From Rickettsia hoogstraalii (GTDB lineage Bacteria > Pseudomonadota > Alphaproteobacteria > Rickettsiales > Rickettsiaceae): a stretch of DNA of 64,000 nucleotides. The notes beneath the pieces were generated by a model. That model saw nothing but the letters and a program-made list of their open reading frames with translations. It did not search any database and had not been told where the DNA came from. This document shows positions 10,431 through 19,206 of the stretch, piece by piece (positions within the stretch are counted from its first letter, which is position 1; every line of letters starts with the position of its first letter). The position numbers and the translations under genes were made by a program. The stretch covers positions 1,380,050-1,444,049 of the forward strand of contig NZ_CCXM01000001.1 of NCBI RefSeq assembly GCF_000825685.1, read 5' to 3'.

Positions 10431-10526
10431 TGTCATCCTGCGACTTGATTGTGAGATCTAGTTTAAAATACTAAATTTAGTACTTTAAATTGTTTCTAGA
10501 TACTGTAGTCAAGCCGCAGTATGACA
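10431..10526. repeat. Family C palindromic element
   Basis: Arms TGTCATCCTGCGACTTGATT and CAAGCCGCAGTATGACA with an AT-rich loop holding TACTAAATTTAGTA. A diverged relative of the GTCATCCCGTGG copies further on. Confidence 0.8.
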
Positions 10527-10546
10527 GCTAGTATACTTTTATTGTA

Positions 10547-10964
10547 TTACCACCATACTAACCCAAAAAAAGTAGTAGTATTACCTAAAACTACCTCCTC
10601 ATGTTTATCGAATGAAGAGTCATAATGCTGCTTCGTCTCATTTATAAAGTTACCGCAATTATTATGGTAAGTACCTTTTGAAGCACCCTTAGGACTCTGA
10701 TAAGATGAAGTTTCATAATGCCCTAGATCTTCTCTAAGGTAATAGAGAACATTGTCTGTTATTGGCATTAATACTTTTATCTATTATATAATTGGCTGCC
10801 CACCAAAATGCAGCAAAAACACCGCCATCAATACTTAACGTGTCGTCGTCTGTTTCACAAGTTATAACCCTAGGATAACAGAGGTTTGCTATAGTATCTA
10901 GACTTAGATTTAGATTTAAATCTGAATTTGAATCTAGCACGTCTATTTCTTTTTTATTAGTCAT
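10547..10964 (-). pseudogene. Frameshifted small hypothetical gene
   Basis: The first part (10964 down to 10734) starts at an ATG with a strong AAGGGGATC ribosome site 6-7 bases upstream and encodes MTNKKEIDVLDSNSD... to ...WWAANYIIDK. The second part (ending 10547) continues VLMPITDNVLYYLREDLGHY in another frame. Dropping one A from a run of four near 10772 joins them into about 139 codons. I do not recognise the family. The protein is acidic at the N terminus with a hydrophobic centre. The good start and simple lesion suggest recent inactivation. Confidence 0.55.
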
Positions 10965-10999
10965 AAAGATCCCCTTTTTAGTTACTAATTAATTAAACT

Positions 11000-11100
11000 T
11001 TTTATATAACTTGCTTCTAAGCCTCCTCACGTACTGTTATGTATGCTGCGGTGGCAAGTGCTTCCGTGTTTCCTTTAAATTCTTCCTTAATTGTAGGCTA
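11000..11100 (-). repeat. Decayed RPE-1 element
   Basis: Retains AACTTGCTTCTAAG, CTCACGTACT, ATGCTGCGG, GTTTCCTTTAAATTC and TTAGTAATT-like pieces in the same order as the full copy at 47185-47326, but lacks the about 30-base segment around the GTACGTCGATCCGG motif. Confidence 0.7.
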
Positions 11101-11185
11101 AGTAATTAAAAAAATCAATTAGCTAATAAGAGACTATCAGTAAATAAATTTTAACCGGTAATTTATTCTTTTTTGCTGTAAATTA

Positions 11186-11230
11186 TAAGATTTTTTTGAA
11201 ATAGGAACTACAATTTCTGCAAAAATCTTA
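11186..11230. other. Long hairpin in gene-free gap
   Basis: TAAGATTTTT (11186-11195) pairs with AAAAATCTTA (11221-11230), and inside it GAAAT pairs with ATTTC around an AGGAACTACA loop. It could be a transcript-end structure for either strand or part of a small RNA; nothing in the sequence decides. Confidence 0.5.
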
Positions 11231-11373
11231 TTAATTTTCGCTAAAAAAGCTCTTCAATTACTAATTAAAATTTATTACAGATAACCTCTTTAAATAGTGT
11301 GCAGGATTTTATACTTGAAGTCAATTTATTAAGTTAATAATTTAATCTTTTTATTAACTTATATTAATTTAAA

Positions 11374-11985
11374 TTAATGCATGAAAATGTCGATTTCATT
11401 CCAACCTATAAGGTCTAAATTAGCTCTTGTAGGTAAAAAGCGGAAAATATCTTGGGCAAGTTCAAACCTATTTTCTCTAAGTAGCATTTTTTGTAAAATA
11501 TCTTTTAACTGATGCAAATAAAGCACATCTTTTGCTGCGTATTCTTGTTGTTCCAAAGATAAATTTTTAGCTCCCCAGTAAGAAGATTGTTGTTGTTTGG
11601 AAATATTTATGGAAAGTAGCTCCCGACATAAATCCTTAAGACCATGGCTATCAGTATAGGTTCTGACAAGTTTTGAAGATATTTTAGTACAAAAGATATT
11701 TTCTAAATCTATACTCAAATATTTTTTTATAGCTGCTAAATCAAATCTAGCAAAATGAAATATCTTGCATCTAGTTTTATCTAACAATAATGCTTTTAAA
11801 TTAGGAGCAGTATAATCTTGATTTACAAAATGAACAAGATGGGCTTCACCGTTGCCGTTACTAAATTGTAGCAAACAGAGTTTATCTCTATGTAGATTTA
11901 ACCCCATTGTCTCGGTATCTATAGCAATATCCCCTTCAAGTTCAAAATTATTAGGTAGGTCATTTTGATAAATTTTAATGTTCAT
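11374..11985 (-). CDS. RNase D-like 3'-5' exonuclease
   Basis: DEDDy-type 3'-5' exonuclease. The metal-binding residues are visible: DTET (D23, E25), D82 in FHFARFDLA, and YxxxD (Y149, D153) in EYAAKDVLYL. At 203 residues it holds only the catalytic domain and lacks the C-terminal HRDC domains of classical RNase D, so it is the short form common in Alphaproteobacteria that trims tRNA or structured RNA 3' ends. It stands alone on the minus strand between two repeat-filled gaps. Confidence 0.9.
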   Translation of the reverse strand: MNIKIYQNDLPNNFELEGDIAIDTETMGLNLHRDKLCLLQFSNGNGEAHLVHFVNQDYTAPNLKALLLDKTRCKIFHFARFDLAAIKKYLSIDLENIFCTKISSKLVRTYTDSHGLKDLCRELLSINISKQQQSSYWGAKNLSLEQQEYAAKDVLYLHQLKDILQKMLLRENRFELAQDIFRFLPTRANLDLIGWNEIDIFMH

Positions 11986-12038
11986 AAATTATGTTCAATT
12001 CCTTTTAATCAATAATGTTGTTGTGTGGTTCGTTTTTT

Positions 12039-12141
12039 CGTCATTGCGAGGAGCGAAGCGACGTGGCAATCTCATGATGAAATAATAACAAACTCCTGAG
12101 ATTGCTTCGTCAATTACTTCGTAATTTTCCTCGAAATGACG
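12039..12141. repeat. Family A palindromic element with outer half-arms
   Basis: Arms start CGTCATTGCGAGGAGCGAAG and end CCTCGAAATGACG, with CAATCTC and GAGATTG inside. Flanking TTGTTGTGTGG on the left and CCACGCAACAATGCCTCC on the right look like arms of an enclosing element. Confidence 0.88.
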
Positions 12142-12185
12142 GGAAAACCGGTCCACGCAACAATGCCTCCTCTCAATGACGATGT

Positions 12186-12521
12186 TTACTTTTGACTAAG
12201 TGTGTCTTTTATTGTAAACACCTGTTCTTTAGGATCTGCTACTCCTAAAACTTTCTTTGCTTGTTCTTCTAACATATCCTTATTTAGCGATTCCGTTCGG
12301 AGTAATTTGACGTTATGTTCAAGTTCTACTCTTTCTGCTCGTAAGCCTTTTAGTTCATCATAAGCTTTTTCAAGCTGCCTATTTACTTTTAAATATGCAA
12401 TAATCCCTTTGTTACCATATATGCAATGAAAAACAAAATATCCAAGTAGTAAAGCTAAAAAGATATTTAAAATTATTTTTTTAGAATGATTATTTAAATG
12501 TAATAAATTCATAAGCATCAT
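12186..12521 (-). CDS. Septum formation initiator (FtsB/DivIC-like) protein
   Basis: Small bitopic division protein of 111 residues: a short cytoplasmic N terminus, one membrane segment (about residues 17-36, IILNIFLALLLGYFVFHCIY), then a coiled coil (LKVNRQLEKAYDELKGLRAE) and the family block LRTESLNKDMLEEQAKKVLG. FtsB-type proteins link FtsL and FtsQ in the division complex. Its length and the glycine-bearing stretch after the membrane span (YGNKGIIAYL) suit the family. It lies downstream of uppS-cdsA on the same strand, separated by a family B repeat. Confidence 0.85.
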   Translation of the reverse strand: MMLMNLLHLNNHSKKIILNIFLALLLGYFVFHCIYGNKGIIAYLKVNRQLEKAYDELKGLRAERVELEHNVKLLRTESLNKDMLEEQAKKVLGVADPKEQVFTIKDTLSQK

Positions 12522-12544
12522 AGTATCTTACGATTTTTACTCGA

Positions 12545-12684
12545 TGTCATTCCCGCGAAAGCGGGAATCCAGTAAAAATTTAAGAAATTCAAAAGATTAT
12601 AAATATCTATCAAAACCTTTAGTAAAAATAAAAATTTTTTGAGGTTTCTATATTTTCTGGATTCCCGCTTTCGCGGGAATGACA
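12545..12684. repeat. Family B palindromic element
   Basis: Arms TGTCATTCCCGCGAAAGCGG and its complement ending CGCGGGAATGACA, with GAATCCAG...CTGGATTC. The spacer is AT-rich. It separates cdsA from the ftsB-like gene. Confidence 0.9.
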
Positions 12685-12702
12685 CCGGACAGGTCGTATC
12701 AT

Positions 12703-13389
12703 TCATAAAATATTACTTATAAGAAACAATACCGGAGCAGTTAGAATAATACTATCAAATCTGTCTAGCACTCCTCCATGACCGGGTATTATATGACCGC
12801 TATCTTTAATATTAAATTTTCGCTTAAAATATGAAATAAATAGATCACTTGATTGAGCTATTAATGCTAATATATAACTAATTATAAACAAATAAATTTT
12901 ATTTGAAAAATAGTAATTTTCAATATGAAAGTTTGGTATAAAACTAACTAATACCGCAACCAAACCTGCTGATAATGTTCCCGTAATCAGACCGCTCCAA
13001 GTTTTTTTAGGACTGATTTTTGGAGCAAGTTTTGCTCCTTTAAAAGTTTTGCCGCCAATCATTGCAAAACTATCTACCGACCAAATTATGCAAAAATAAA
13101 GCATAATAAGCCATCTATTGGTATCTTCCATACTTAAAAATATTAATAGGCTTATAGGAATCGGAATAATAATTAGCCCGATTAATAGATAAGGAATAGA
13201 AGAATAGGTCATATTATACCATTCACTTAACATTCCCATACCCACTAATATCATTAGAATATAGAATAAAGGCTTAAACCATAATATAGCTATAACAAAT
13301 AACGGCACTAAAACTATACCGGACAGGATTCTTAAATATATATTTTGTTTATCTTTTGCCAAATGTTCTTTTCCTTTTTGAGTAATCAT
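12703..13389 (-). CDS. cdsA: Phosphatidate cytidylyltransferase
   Basis: CdsA makes CDP-diacylglycerol from phosphatidate and CTP, the branch point for membrane phospholipids. The 228-residue protein is a multi-span membrane protein (about six hydrophobic segments) with the CDS signature near the C terminus: SDLFISYFKRKFNIKD then SGHIIPGHGGVLDRFDS. It is at the short end of the family, as in other Rickettsia. It overlaps the end of uppS by 41 bases; a TTG nine codons downstream with a nearby AAGGAAAAG is an alternative start. Confidence 0.95.
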   Translation of the reverse strand: MITQKGKEHLAKDKQNIYLRILSGIVLVPLFVIAILWFKPLFYILMILVGMGMLSEWYNMTYSSIPYLLIGLIIIPIPISLLIFLSMEDTNRWLIMLYFCIIWSVDSFAMIGGKTFKGAKLAPKISPKKTWSGLITGTLSAGLVAVLVSFIPNFHIENYYFSNKIYLFIISYILALIAQSSDLFISYFKRKFNIKDSGHIIPGHGGVLDRFDSIILTAPVLFLISNIL

Positions 13390-14029
13390 TTATAGCTTCT
13401 ATTATATCATCTTTATTAAAATCGGGCCAATATTTGAGTGAGAAATATAATTCAGCATAAGCTGCTTGCCAAAGCAAGAAATTACTGATGCGATAAACCC
13501 CACCCGGTCTTATTAATAAATCTACATCCGGCATTTCAGGGTCATATAAAGCGTGCCCTATATCGCTTTCACTTATTTCTTTTTTACCGCTTGCAATAAT
13601 TTTTGTGCAGGCATCAACTATTTCTTGACGACTTCCATAACTAAAAGCTATACAAAGAGTTATTTTATTATTATTTTTTGTTAATTCTATAGCATTATTT
13701 ATTTGTTTTTGCAATGAGCTACTTAATAAATTAAGCCTACCTATTACTTTTATTTTAACGTCGTTTTTATGTAAACTGTTTAATTCATTTTTTAAATAAA
13801 TACTTAATAATTTTATTAAGAAATCTACCTCCGTGCTTGAACGTTGCCAATTTTCGGAAGAGAAAGTATATAAAGTTATATAATCTATATTAAGGTTAAT
13901 AAACTCAGGCAGTAATTCACGAATTTTATCTGCTCCTGCTTTATGCCCTTCAGATTTTGTTAAGTTATGTCGATCTGCCCAACGAGCATTACCGTCCATT
14001 ATTATTGCTAAATGTTTTATGTTAGTCAT
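13349..14029 (-). CDS. uppS: Isoprenyl transferase (undecaprenyl diphosphate synthase)
   Basis: Condenses isopentenyl diphosphate onto farnesyl diphosphate to make the lipid carrier for peptidoglycan. The cis-prenyltransferase block IIMDGNARWA is at the N terminus with catalytic Asp at residue 12 of the chosen start; TLYTFSSENWQRS, and near the end DVDLLIRPGGVYRISNFLLWQAAYAELYF also fit. I chose the ATG at 14029 (226 residues). An ATG nine codons upstream (14056) falls at the edge of a repeat and lacks a ribosome site. cdsA follows with a 41-base overlap, a common pairing. Confidence 0.95.
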   Translation of the reverse strand: MTNIKHLAIIMDGNARWADRHNLTKSEGHKAGADKIRELLPEFINLNIDYITLYTFSSENWQRSSTEVDFLIKLLSIYLKNELNSLHKNDVKIKVIGRLNLLSSSLQKQINNAIELTKNNNKITLCIAFSYGSRQEIVDACTKIIASGKKEISESDIGHALYDPEMPDVDLLIRPGGVYRISNFLLWQAAYAELYFSLKYWPDFNKDDIIEAINDYSKRKRTFGKR

Positions 14030-14068
14030 TATTTTATATTTTAGATGTTGCTGCATGGGTCGATTTTT

Positions 14069-14274
14069 CCGTCATTGCGAGCGGGTACTGTTACGTGGAT
14101 ACTAAAACCGTCATTGCGAGGAGAGGCAAAGCCTCGACGCGGCAATCTAGGAAAATATTAAAAAAATTCTGTAAATCAGAATTTTTTACTGGATTGCTTC
14201 GTCGAATTACTACGTAATTCTTCTCGCAATGACGGAAAATCAGTCCACGCAACAATGCCTCCTCGCAATGACGA
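14069..14274. repeat. Nested family A composite
   Basis: Inner palindrome 14109-14234 (CGTCATTGCGAGGAGAGGCA to CTCGCAATGACG, with an AAATTCTG...CAGAATTTT hairpin). Outer arms CCGTCATTGCGAGCGGGTAC plus TACGTGGATA on the left and GTCCACGCAACAATGCCTCC plus CGCAATGACG on the right. Confidence 0.85.
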
Positions 14275-14304
14275 TTTGGTATCTACACGGAAATGACATC
14301 GGCG

Positions 14305-15618
14305 TCATATTTTAGGTATTTCGATTCTTACCGATAACCCGCCTAAATCCTTGCTATCTTCTAAATAAATAGAGCCTTTATGATCGTTTATTATTTCTTT
14401 AGTAATAGCAAGCCCAAGTCCTACATTACTTGCATTATCAAGCTGTCTTGCTTTATCCGATCTATAAAACGGTTTAAATACAAGATGTTTTTCCGTATCA
14501 TCTATACCGATACCATTATCCTCAATAATTATAGCTACGGTAGATGGATTATCTGTCAAAGATATTTTAATTTTAGTTCCATATTTTATAGCGTTACCGA
14601 TTAAATTAGACAAGGCTCTTTCAAAAGAATTCGGTTTAATTTGTACTTTTGAATTATCTATATTATTAAGTTTTATAAATTCAATATCTATATGTGACCA
14701 TTTGTTTAAAAAATGTTCTATCCAAGGTAATAATAAAATTTCTTCAAATTCTTCTGTACTTTCACATTTAGCAAAATCTAAATAAGAATTTATCATTTGC
14801 TGCATAGTTAATATATCTTGTTTTAATCCTTTAATTTCTTCACTTCCTTCCATCAATTCAAGTTGTAGCTTCATTCTTGTTAAAGGAGTTCTAAGGTCAT
14901 GCGAAATCATAGCAAGCATAGTGGTTCTTTTAGTAATTTGTTTTTCAATACGGGCTTTCATTTTTAAAAAAGCAAGCCCTGCTTTTCTTATTTCTAAGGC
15001 TCCTGAAGGTTTGAAATTTTTGCCTTTTAAAACACCTCGACCAAATTTATCCATGCTATCCGCAAGAGTGAGTATTGATTTAATTTGATTTTTGGAGAAA
15101 ATAATAGAAACAGAAAGTAATATAACAGTTAAAGATATAATCCATAAAACAAATATATATACTGTAGGATTAAGTAGTAATTTTGCAGGAAAAGTAATAT
15201 ATAATATTCCATCTTTTAATTCTAAAAATACTTCGATTTTATTTTCTTTATTTAGTTTAACTATATTTTTTTCATGGATTTTTGTAGCTAAAATATTTTT
15301 AAATATAGTTAGAGGCTCACTTAATTTGGGTTGTTTTATAGATAACTTTTTATTAAGCTGAAATTGATAAGATAAATTAAGATAATTTTCCGATAAATGG
15401 GTTATCTCTCTTGAATTATTTCTATGTTCTTTAATCAGTGATTCTATTTCATTGATAATAATAGTACTAGTATAATATGAAACATTATACCAATGACGAT
15501 CGTAAAACAAAAATATAGCAACGATTTGCCCTATTAAAATCGGAATGATTATAATGAACATAAATCGTACAAATAATGTTCTCGGTAATAATTTAGATAT
15601 AAAGTGCATAGCCCTCAT
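14305..15618 (-). CDS. envZ: EnvZ-like sensor histidine kinase
   Basis: Membrane sensor kinase of a two-component system. N-terminal membrane segment (about 17-40), a periplasmic stretch of about 115 residues, a second membrane segment (about 150-172), a HAMP linker, a HisKA helix with phospho-acceptor H240 in MISHDLRTPLTRMKL, and an ATPase domain with N box NLIGNAIKYG, G1 box EDNGIGID and GLGLAITKEI. The signal sensed is unknown; EnvZ relatives respond to osmolarity. The start overlaps the end of ompR by about 26 bases; an ATG three codons later is equally possible. Rickettsia keeps few such pairs, so this one is presumably important. Confidence 0.92.
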   Translation of the reverse strand: MRAMHFISKLLPRTLFVRFMFIIIIPILIGQIVAIFLFYDRHWYNVSYYTSTIIINEIESLIKEHRNNSREITHLSENYLNLSYQFQLNKKLSIKQPKLSEPLTIFKNILATKIHEKNIVKLNKENKIEVFLELKDGILYITFPAKLLLNPTVYIFVLWIISLTVILLSVSIIFSKNQIKSILTLADSMDKFGRGVLKGKNFKPSGALEIRKAGLAFLKMKARIEKQITKRTTMLAMISHDLRTPLTRMKLQLELMEGSEEIKGLKQDILTMQQMINSYLDFAKCESTEEFEEILLLPWIEHFLNKWSHIDIEFIKLNNIDNSKVQIKPNSFERALSNLIGNAIKYGTKIKISLTDNPSTVAIIIEDNGIGIDDTEKHLVFKPFYRSDKARQLDNASNVGLGLAITKEIINDHKGSIYLEDSKDLGGLSVRIEIPKI

Positions 15619-16273
15619 TACGCACGGTTTTTAAATATTTCGGCTCTTTTGGATTATCTTCTAGTTTACTTCTTATTCTTGTAATTTGTACGTCGATAGA
15701 ACGCATACTAAGCCCGCCCATAATTTTTGAAAGTTCAAAACGACTAGTAGATTTACCGGAATTTTTTATTAATATCTCAAGTAATTTTTGTTCGGTAGAG
15801 CTAAGAGATATGATTTGATCGTTCTTAGTGAATTCCTTTGTATCAAAATTATAGAAATTATTGCCGAATTTAATTATATTCGTTTCTTTTTTAAAGTTAT
15901 TATAATTATTAATTAAATTATTTATCCGAAGTAATAATTCTCTCGGTTCAAAAGGTTTAGTTATATAATCAGAGGCACCGGCTTCAAGTCCTTTAACACG
16001 GTCATCGGCTTCCGATAAAGCAGTAAGCATAACTATAGGAATATTATTACCGGCATCCCTTATAGTAGTAGCAAAATCAAGTCCTGTTATTTCAGGTAAC
16101 ATAACATCTAAAATAATTAAATCATAATTAGAAGTTTTTAATAGATTTTTAGCTTCTATGACTGAGCTTGCCGTTGATACTAAAAACTCGTTTTTATTTA
16201 AAAACTGCTTTAAAAGTGCTAATATTCTGCTATCATCATCAACGATTAAAATATGTGCTTTGTATGTATGCAT
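15593..16273 (-). CDS. ompR: OmpR-family response regulator
   Basis: Two-domain regulator of 226 residues. The receiver domain has the acidic pocket (D12-D14), phospho-acceptor D56 in IILDVMLP, T84 and K106 in the TKPFEP motif. The C-terminal winged helix (about 130-226) includes STEQKLLEIL and the recognition segment SMRSIDVQITRIRSKLEDNP. It precedes the kinase gene with overlap, so the two are co-translated. A left half of a family D repeat abuts its start codon, which places repeat DNA in its 5' leader. Confidence 0.95.
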   Translation of the reverse strand: MHTYKAHILIVDDDSRILALLKQFLNKNEFLVSTASSVIEAKNLLKTSNYDLIILDVMLPEITGLDFATTIRDAGNNIPIVMLTALSEADDRVKGLEAGASDYITKPFEPRELLLRINNLINNYNNFKKETNIIKFGNNFYNFDTKEFTKNDQIISLSSTEQKLLEILIKNSGKSTSRFELSKIMGGLSMRSIDVQITRIRSKLEDNPKEPKYLKTVRNEGYALYI

Positions 16274-16274
16274 G

Positions 16275-16301
16275 TATACTCATTTAATTTGAAAAATTGG
16301 T
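16275..16301. repeat. Half family D element upstream of ompR
   Basis: The bases from TATACTCATT to GAAAAATTGG match the left 27 bases of the family D copies at 10263 and 28681. The rest of the element is missing. It lies one base upstream of the ompR start codon on the minus strand. Confidence 0.65.
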
Positions 16302-16312
16302 ATTAATTTTTC

Positions 16313-16475
16313 CGTCATTGCTTGTGTGGATAACGAATCGTCATTGCGAGGAGCAAAGCGACGTGGCAATCTCATGAAATAATAACAAACTCCTGAGATT
16401 GCTTCGCCGAATTACTACGTAATTCTTCTCGCAATGACGGGGCAACTGATCCACGCAACCACGCTACTCGCAATG
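16313..16475. repeat. Nested family A composite
   Basis: Inner palindrome 16339-16439 with arms CGTCATTGCGAGGAGCAAAG and TTCTCGCAATGACG. Outer pieces CGTCATTGCTTGTGTGGATA and GATCCACGCAACCACGC with CTCGCAATGA. It lies between ompR and the ilvE-like gene, which diverge. Confidence 0.85.
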
Positions 16476-16499
16476 ATACTTTAATATAAATATAGGTTA

Positions 16500-17372
16500 A
16501 TGACAATGATAAAACTAGAGCAAATTTTTTGGCATGTTTGGATTAATGGTGATTTAGTTCCGTATCAATTCGCAAGGATTCATGTTTTAACTCATAGCCT
16601 GCATTATTCAGGATCGGTATTTGAGGGTGAGAGAGCTTATAACGGCAAAGTTTTTAAACTAAAAGAACATACGGAAAGATTAATAAAATCAGCAGAAGCA
16701 TTAGGTTTGAAAGTACCTTATAGTGTGGACGAGATAATAAAAGCTCATGAACTTGTAATAAAACAAAATAATATTAAGGATGCATATATAAGACCGCTTA
16801 TTTGGTGCGGAGACGAATCGCTAAATATTACTAATCCTGATTTGTCTACTAATCTTTTGATTGCCGGTATTCCATCAATGCCAAGGTCTTTTGAGAAAGG
16901 TATAAATTTGCATGTAAGCCGCTGGCGTAAAGCAATACCTGATAGCACCCCGGTACAATCTAAATCCGCCGCTCAATATAATATGGCAATAACGAGTAAA
17001 AAAGAAGCTAAAGCTCTTGGCTATGATGATGCATTATTACTTGATTATGAAGGATATATTGCTGAATGCACTACAACAAATATTTTCTTTGTTAAAGATA
17101 AAACATTATATACTCCAATTGCCGATAGATTTTTAAACGGTATAACAAGACAGACTATTATTGAAATTGCAAAAGATTTAGGTCTAGAAGTAAAAGAAGA
17201 GCGTTTGAAATTAGAGCAAATAGAGAATTTTACCGGATGTTTTGTTACAGGCACGGTAATCGAGGTACAAAATATTGATTCTATAGATTTAGGCAATAAA
17301 AAGATTACTTTCGATGATCATCAAATTGCAGATCGTTTGAAAAAAGAGTATGGGTGTATTGTTAGGGAGTAG
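16500..17372 (+). CDS. ilvE: Branched-chain amino acid aminotransferase-like protein
   Basis: Fold-type IV PLP aminotransferase of 290 residues. [27 protein letters not shown] matches the family N terminus, the PLP lysine is K155 in [11 protein letters not shown], and [16 protein letters not shown] plus [16 protein letters not shown] are typical cofactor and substrate contacts. IlvE moves amino groups between branched-chain amino acids and 2-oxoglutarate. Rickettsia lacks a full branched-chain pathway, so the enzyme probably works on imported amino acids or keto acids. A D-amino-acid transaminase is a less likely alternative. Confidence 0.88.
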   Translation: MTMIKLEQIFWHVWINGDLVPYQFARIHVLTHSLHYSGSVFEGERAYNGKVFKLKEHTERLIKSAEALGLKVPYSVDEIIKAHELVIKQNNIKDAYIRPLIWCGDESLNITNPDLSTNLLIAGIPSMPRSFEKGINLHVSRWRKAIPDSTPVQSKSAAQYNMAITSKKEAKALGYDDALLLDYEGYIAECTTTNIFFVKDKTLYTPIADRFLNGITRQTIIEIAKDLGLEVKEERLKLEQIENFTGCFVTGTVIEVQNIDSIDLGNKKITFDDHQIADRLKKEYGCIVRE

Positions 17373-17378
17373 GAAAAG

Positions 17379-17470
17379 CGTCATTGCGAGGAAAAACTGT
17401 AAGTTTTGACGAAGCAATCTCAGGACATTTGACGAGATTGCTGCGTTCCCTATGGTTCCTCGCAATGACA
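17379..17470. repeat. Family A palindromic element
   Basis: CGTCATTGCGAGGAAAAACT on the left and GGTTCCTCGCAATGACA on the right, with the inner pair GCAATCTC and GAGATTGC. The sub-arms (AAACTGTAAGTTTTGACGAA versus TGCGTTCCCTATGG) no longer match, so the element combines two arm variants. Confidence 0.85.
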
Positions 17471-17493
17471 AATTAATAAAAAAATAAAAAACA

Positions 17494-18378
17494 ATGAATA
17501 ACATATTTAAAGGTTTAATTACCGCAGCTATAACACCTTTTAAAGATAATAAGTTAGACTTATATGCTTTAGAGAGAATTTTAAAACATCAAATAAAGCA
17601 TGAAGTCGATGCAGTATTAATTGCAGGCTCAACCGGAGAAGGTAGTAGCTTAAGCTTTGAAGAATATAAGTTATTACTGCAAACTAGCGTAGAAATCGTT
17701 AATAAGCGTATTCCTATAATAAGCGGATGTTCATCAAATAATACTGCTTATGCAAGAGAGCTTGCAGCGGAATCTACAAAAATCAAGGTTGATGGTTTTA
17801 TGGCTAGTCCGCCATCTTATGTAAAACCTACTCAAGAAGGGATTTATAAGCATTTTGAAGCATTACATGAAGCGTGTAATCTACCTATTATATTATATTC
17901 AGCTCCAACTAGAAGCGGAGTAGATTTTTCTGATGAGACGATATTGAGGCTTAGCGAGCTACCGCGTATCTTAGCATTAAAAGATTGCGGCGTAGATTTA
18001 GAACGTCCATTGCGGATTAGAGCAATAGTTAAAAAGGATTTCAACATTTTAACCGGTAACGATGAAGTAGCCTTAGCTTTTAACGCACAAGGCGGGGTAG
18101 GGTGGACTTCCGTAGCTTCTAATATTGCTCCCGATATGTGTAAAGAGTTATTGGAGAAATGGAATAAGAATGACACTAAAGGAGCATTAGAAATCCATCA
18201 GAAATTACTGCCTTTATATAAAGCATTATTTGTAGAGTCTAATCCGATTCCGATAAAATATGCTGCATATTATTTAGGTTTATGTGAAAATGAAATTAGA
18301 CTACCATTAACTGAAGCAAGCGATAGTGCTAAAAAACAAATTGAAAACATTATAACATCACTATCCATAAAATTATGA
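17494..18378 (+). CDS. dapA: 4-Hydroxy-tetrahydrodipicolinate synthase
   Basis: DapA condenses pyruvate with aspartate semialdehyde, the first step towards diaminopimelate. The 294-residue TIM barrel has the GSTGEG pyruvate-binding loop ([13 protein letters not shown]), the tyrosine segment [16 protein letters not shown], the Schiff-base lysine K163 in ILALKDCG, and ILTGNDE. All catalytic elements are in place. It overlaps smpB by 4 bases, an unrelated partner, so the pair is transcriptional only. Confidence 0.96.
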   Translation: MNNIFKGLITAAITPFKDNKLDLYALERILKHQIKHEVDAVLIAGSTGEGSSLSFEEYKLLLQTSVEIVNKRIPIISGCSSNNTAYARELAAESTKIKVDGFMASPPSYVKPTQEGIYKHFEALHEACNLPIILYSAPTRSGVDFSDETILRLSELPRILALKDCGVDLERPLRIRAIVKKDFNILTGNDEVALAFNAQGGVGWTSVASNIAPDMCKELLEKWNKNDTKGALEIHQKLLPLYKALFVESNPIPIKYAAYYLGLCENEIRLPLTEASDSAKKQIENIITSLSIKL

Positions 18379-18833
18379 CCGAGTATAAGAAAGTTATTGC
18401 ACAAAATAAGAAAGCCCTTTTTAATTATTTTATTGAAGAAAGATTAGAAGCAGGTATTGTATTAAAGGGTAGTGAAGTACAGTCTCTGCGTCAAGGCAAA
18501 GCTTCTATAGAGGAAAGCCATGCGGCAGATACCGGGCATGAGGTATTTTTGTATAACTGCCATATTGCGGAATATGAAAAAGCGAATAGATTTAATCATT
18601 CTACTCGTAGACCTCGTAAATTATTGTTGCATACTAAAGAGATAAAGAAAATTATCGGTAGAATTAGAATAAAAGGCTATACGCTAGTAGCTCTTTCTAT
18701 GTATTTTAATAAAAAAAATAAAGTGAAAATTGAACTTGGTATTGCTAAAGGTAAGAAATTACATGATAAAAGAGAATCAATTAAAGAAAAAGATTGGAAA
18801 AGAGATCAGAGCAGATTAATAAGACAGAAATAA
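18375..18833 (+). CDS. smpB: SsrA-binding protein
   Basis: SmpB delivers tmRNA to stalled ribosomes for trans-translation. The 152-residue basic protein has the OB fold with the family blocks [20 protein letters not shown] and [14 protein letters not shown], the [20 protein letters not shown] stretch, and the lysine/arginine-rich C-terminal tail ([11 protein letters not shown]) that enters the decoding site. It is coupled to dapA by an ATGA overlap and is followed within two bases by a repeat mosaic. Confidence 0.97.
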   Translation: MTEYKKVIAQNKKALFNYFIEERLEAGIVLKGSEVQSLRQGKASIEESHAADTGHEVFLYNCHIAEYEKANRFNHSTRRPRKLLLHTKEIKKIIGRIRIKGYTLVALSMYFNKKNKVKIELGIAKGKKLHDKRESIKEKDWKRDQSRLIRQK

Positions 18834-18834
18834 G

Positions 18835-19164
18835 CGTCATTGCGAGAAGGCGTTGTTGCGTGGTTCAATTTCATCTCTGTCATCCCGTGGCTTGACCACG
18901 GGATCCAGTTAAAAATACTAAAATTATTAGTATTTTTTATTGTTTTTGCTGGATTGCCACGTCGCTTCGCTCCTCGCAAGGCTTTGTTGCGTGGATATCG
19001 ATGTCATTCCTGCGAAAGCAGGAATCCAGTAAAACCGACAAAAAACTTGTTTTTTTAGGTTTATTTTGTCAAGATTAAGACTATTTTTTCTGGATTCCTG
19101 CTTTCGCAGGAATGACATAAAGAGCATTTACCGGTCCACGCAACAATGCCTCCTCGCAATGACG
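18835..19164. repeat. Mosaic of families A, B and C
   Basis: In order: a family A outer arm (CGTCATTGCGAGAAGGCG, TTGCGTGG); a family C left arm (TGTCATCCCGTGGCTTGACC) and its AT-rich loop; a family A right arm (TTGCCACGTCGCTTCGCTCC) in place of the expected family C one; a full family B palindrome (about 19012-19118); and the closing family A arm CCACGCAACAATGCCTCC with GCAATGACG. No gene lies here, though short open frames run through the repeats. Confidence 0.88.
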
Positions 19165-19206
19165 ATTTCAAGCAAAAACAATCTAAAATTTTTAAAAAAG
19201 GTATTT

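Larger units (their letters stand above)
10965..11373. other. Gene-free AT-rich gap
   Basis: About 400 bases without a credible gene. It holds a decayed RPE-1 copy (11000-11100) and a long hairpin (11186-11230). The rest is AT-rich and stop-dense in all frames, as is usual for decayed Rickettsia DNA. Confidence 0.7.

Noticed and set aside
12518..12706. Open frame that encodes VSFPRKRESRK... and IPAFAGMTSS
   Set aside because: It is the family B palindrome read through; such peptides recur wherever the repeat lies and have no ribosome site.
18840..19127. Overlapping open frames on both strands after smpB
   Set aside because: Entirely composed of repeat arms (families A, B, C); no independent coding signal.
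19066..19206. N-terminal extension of the DsbA-type protein
   Set aside because: Upstream codons are family B and A arms; the ATG at 19207 has a ribosome site and a proper membrane segment.
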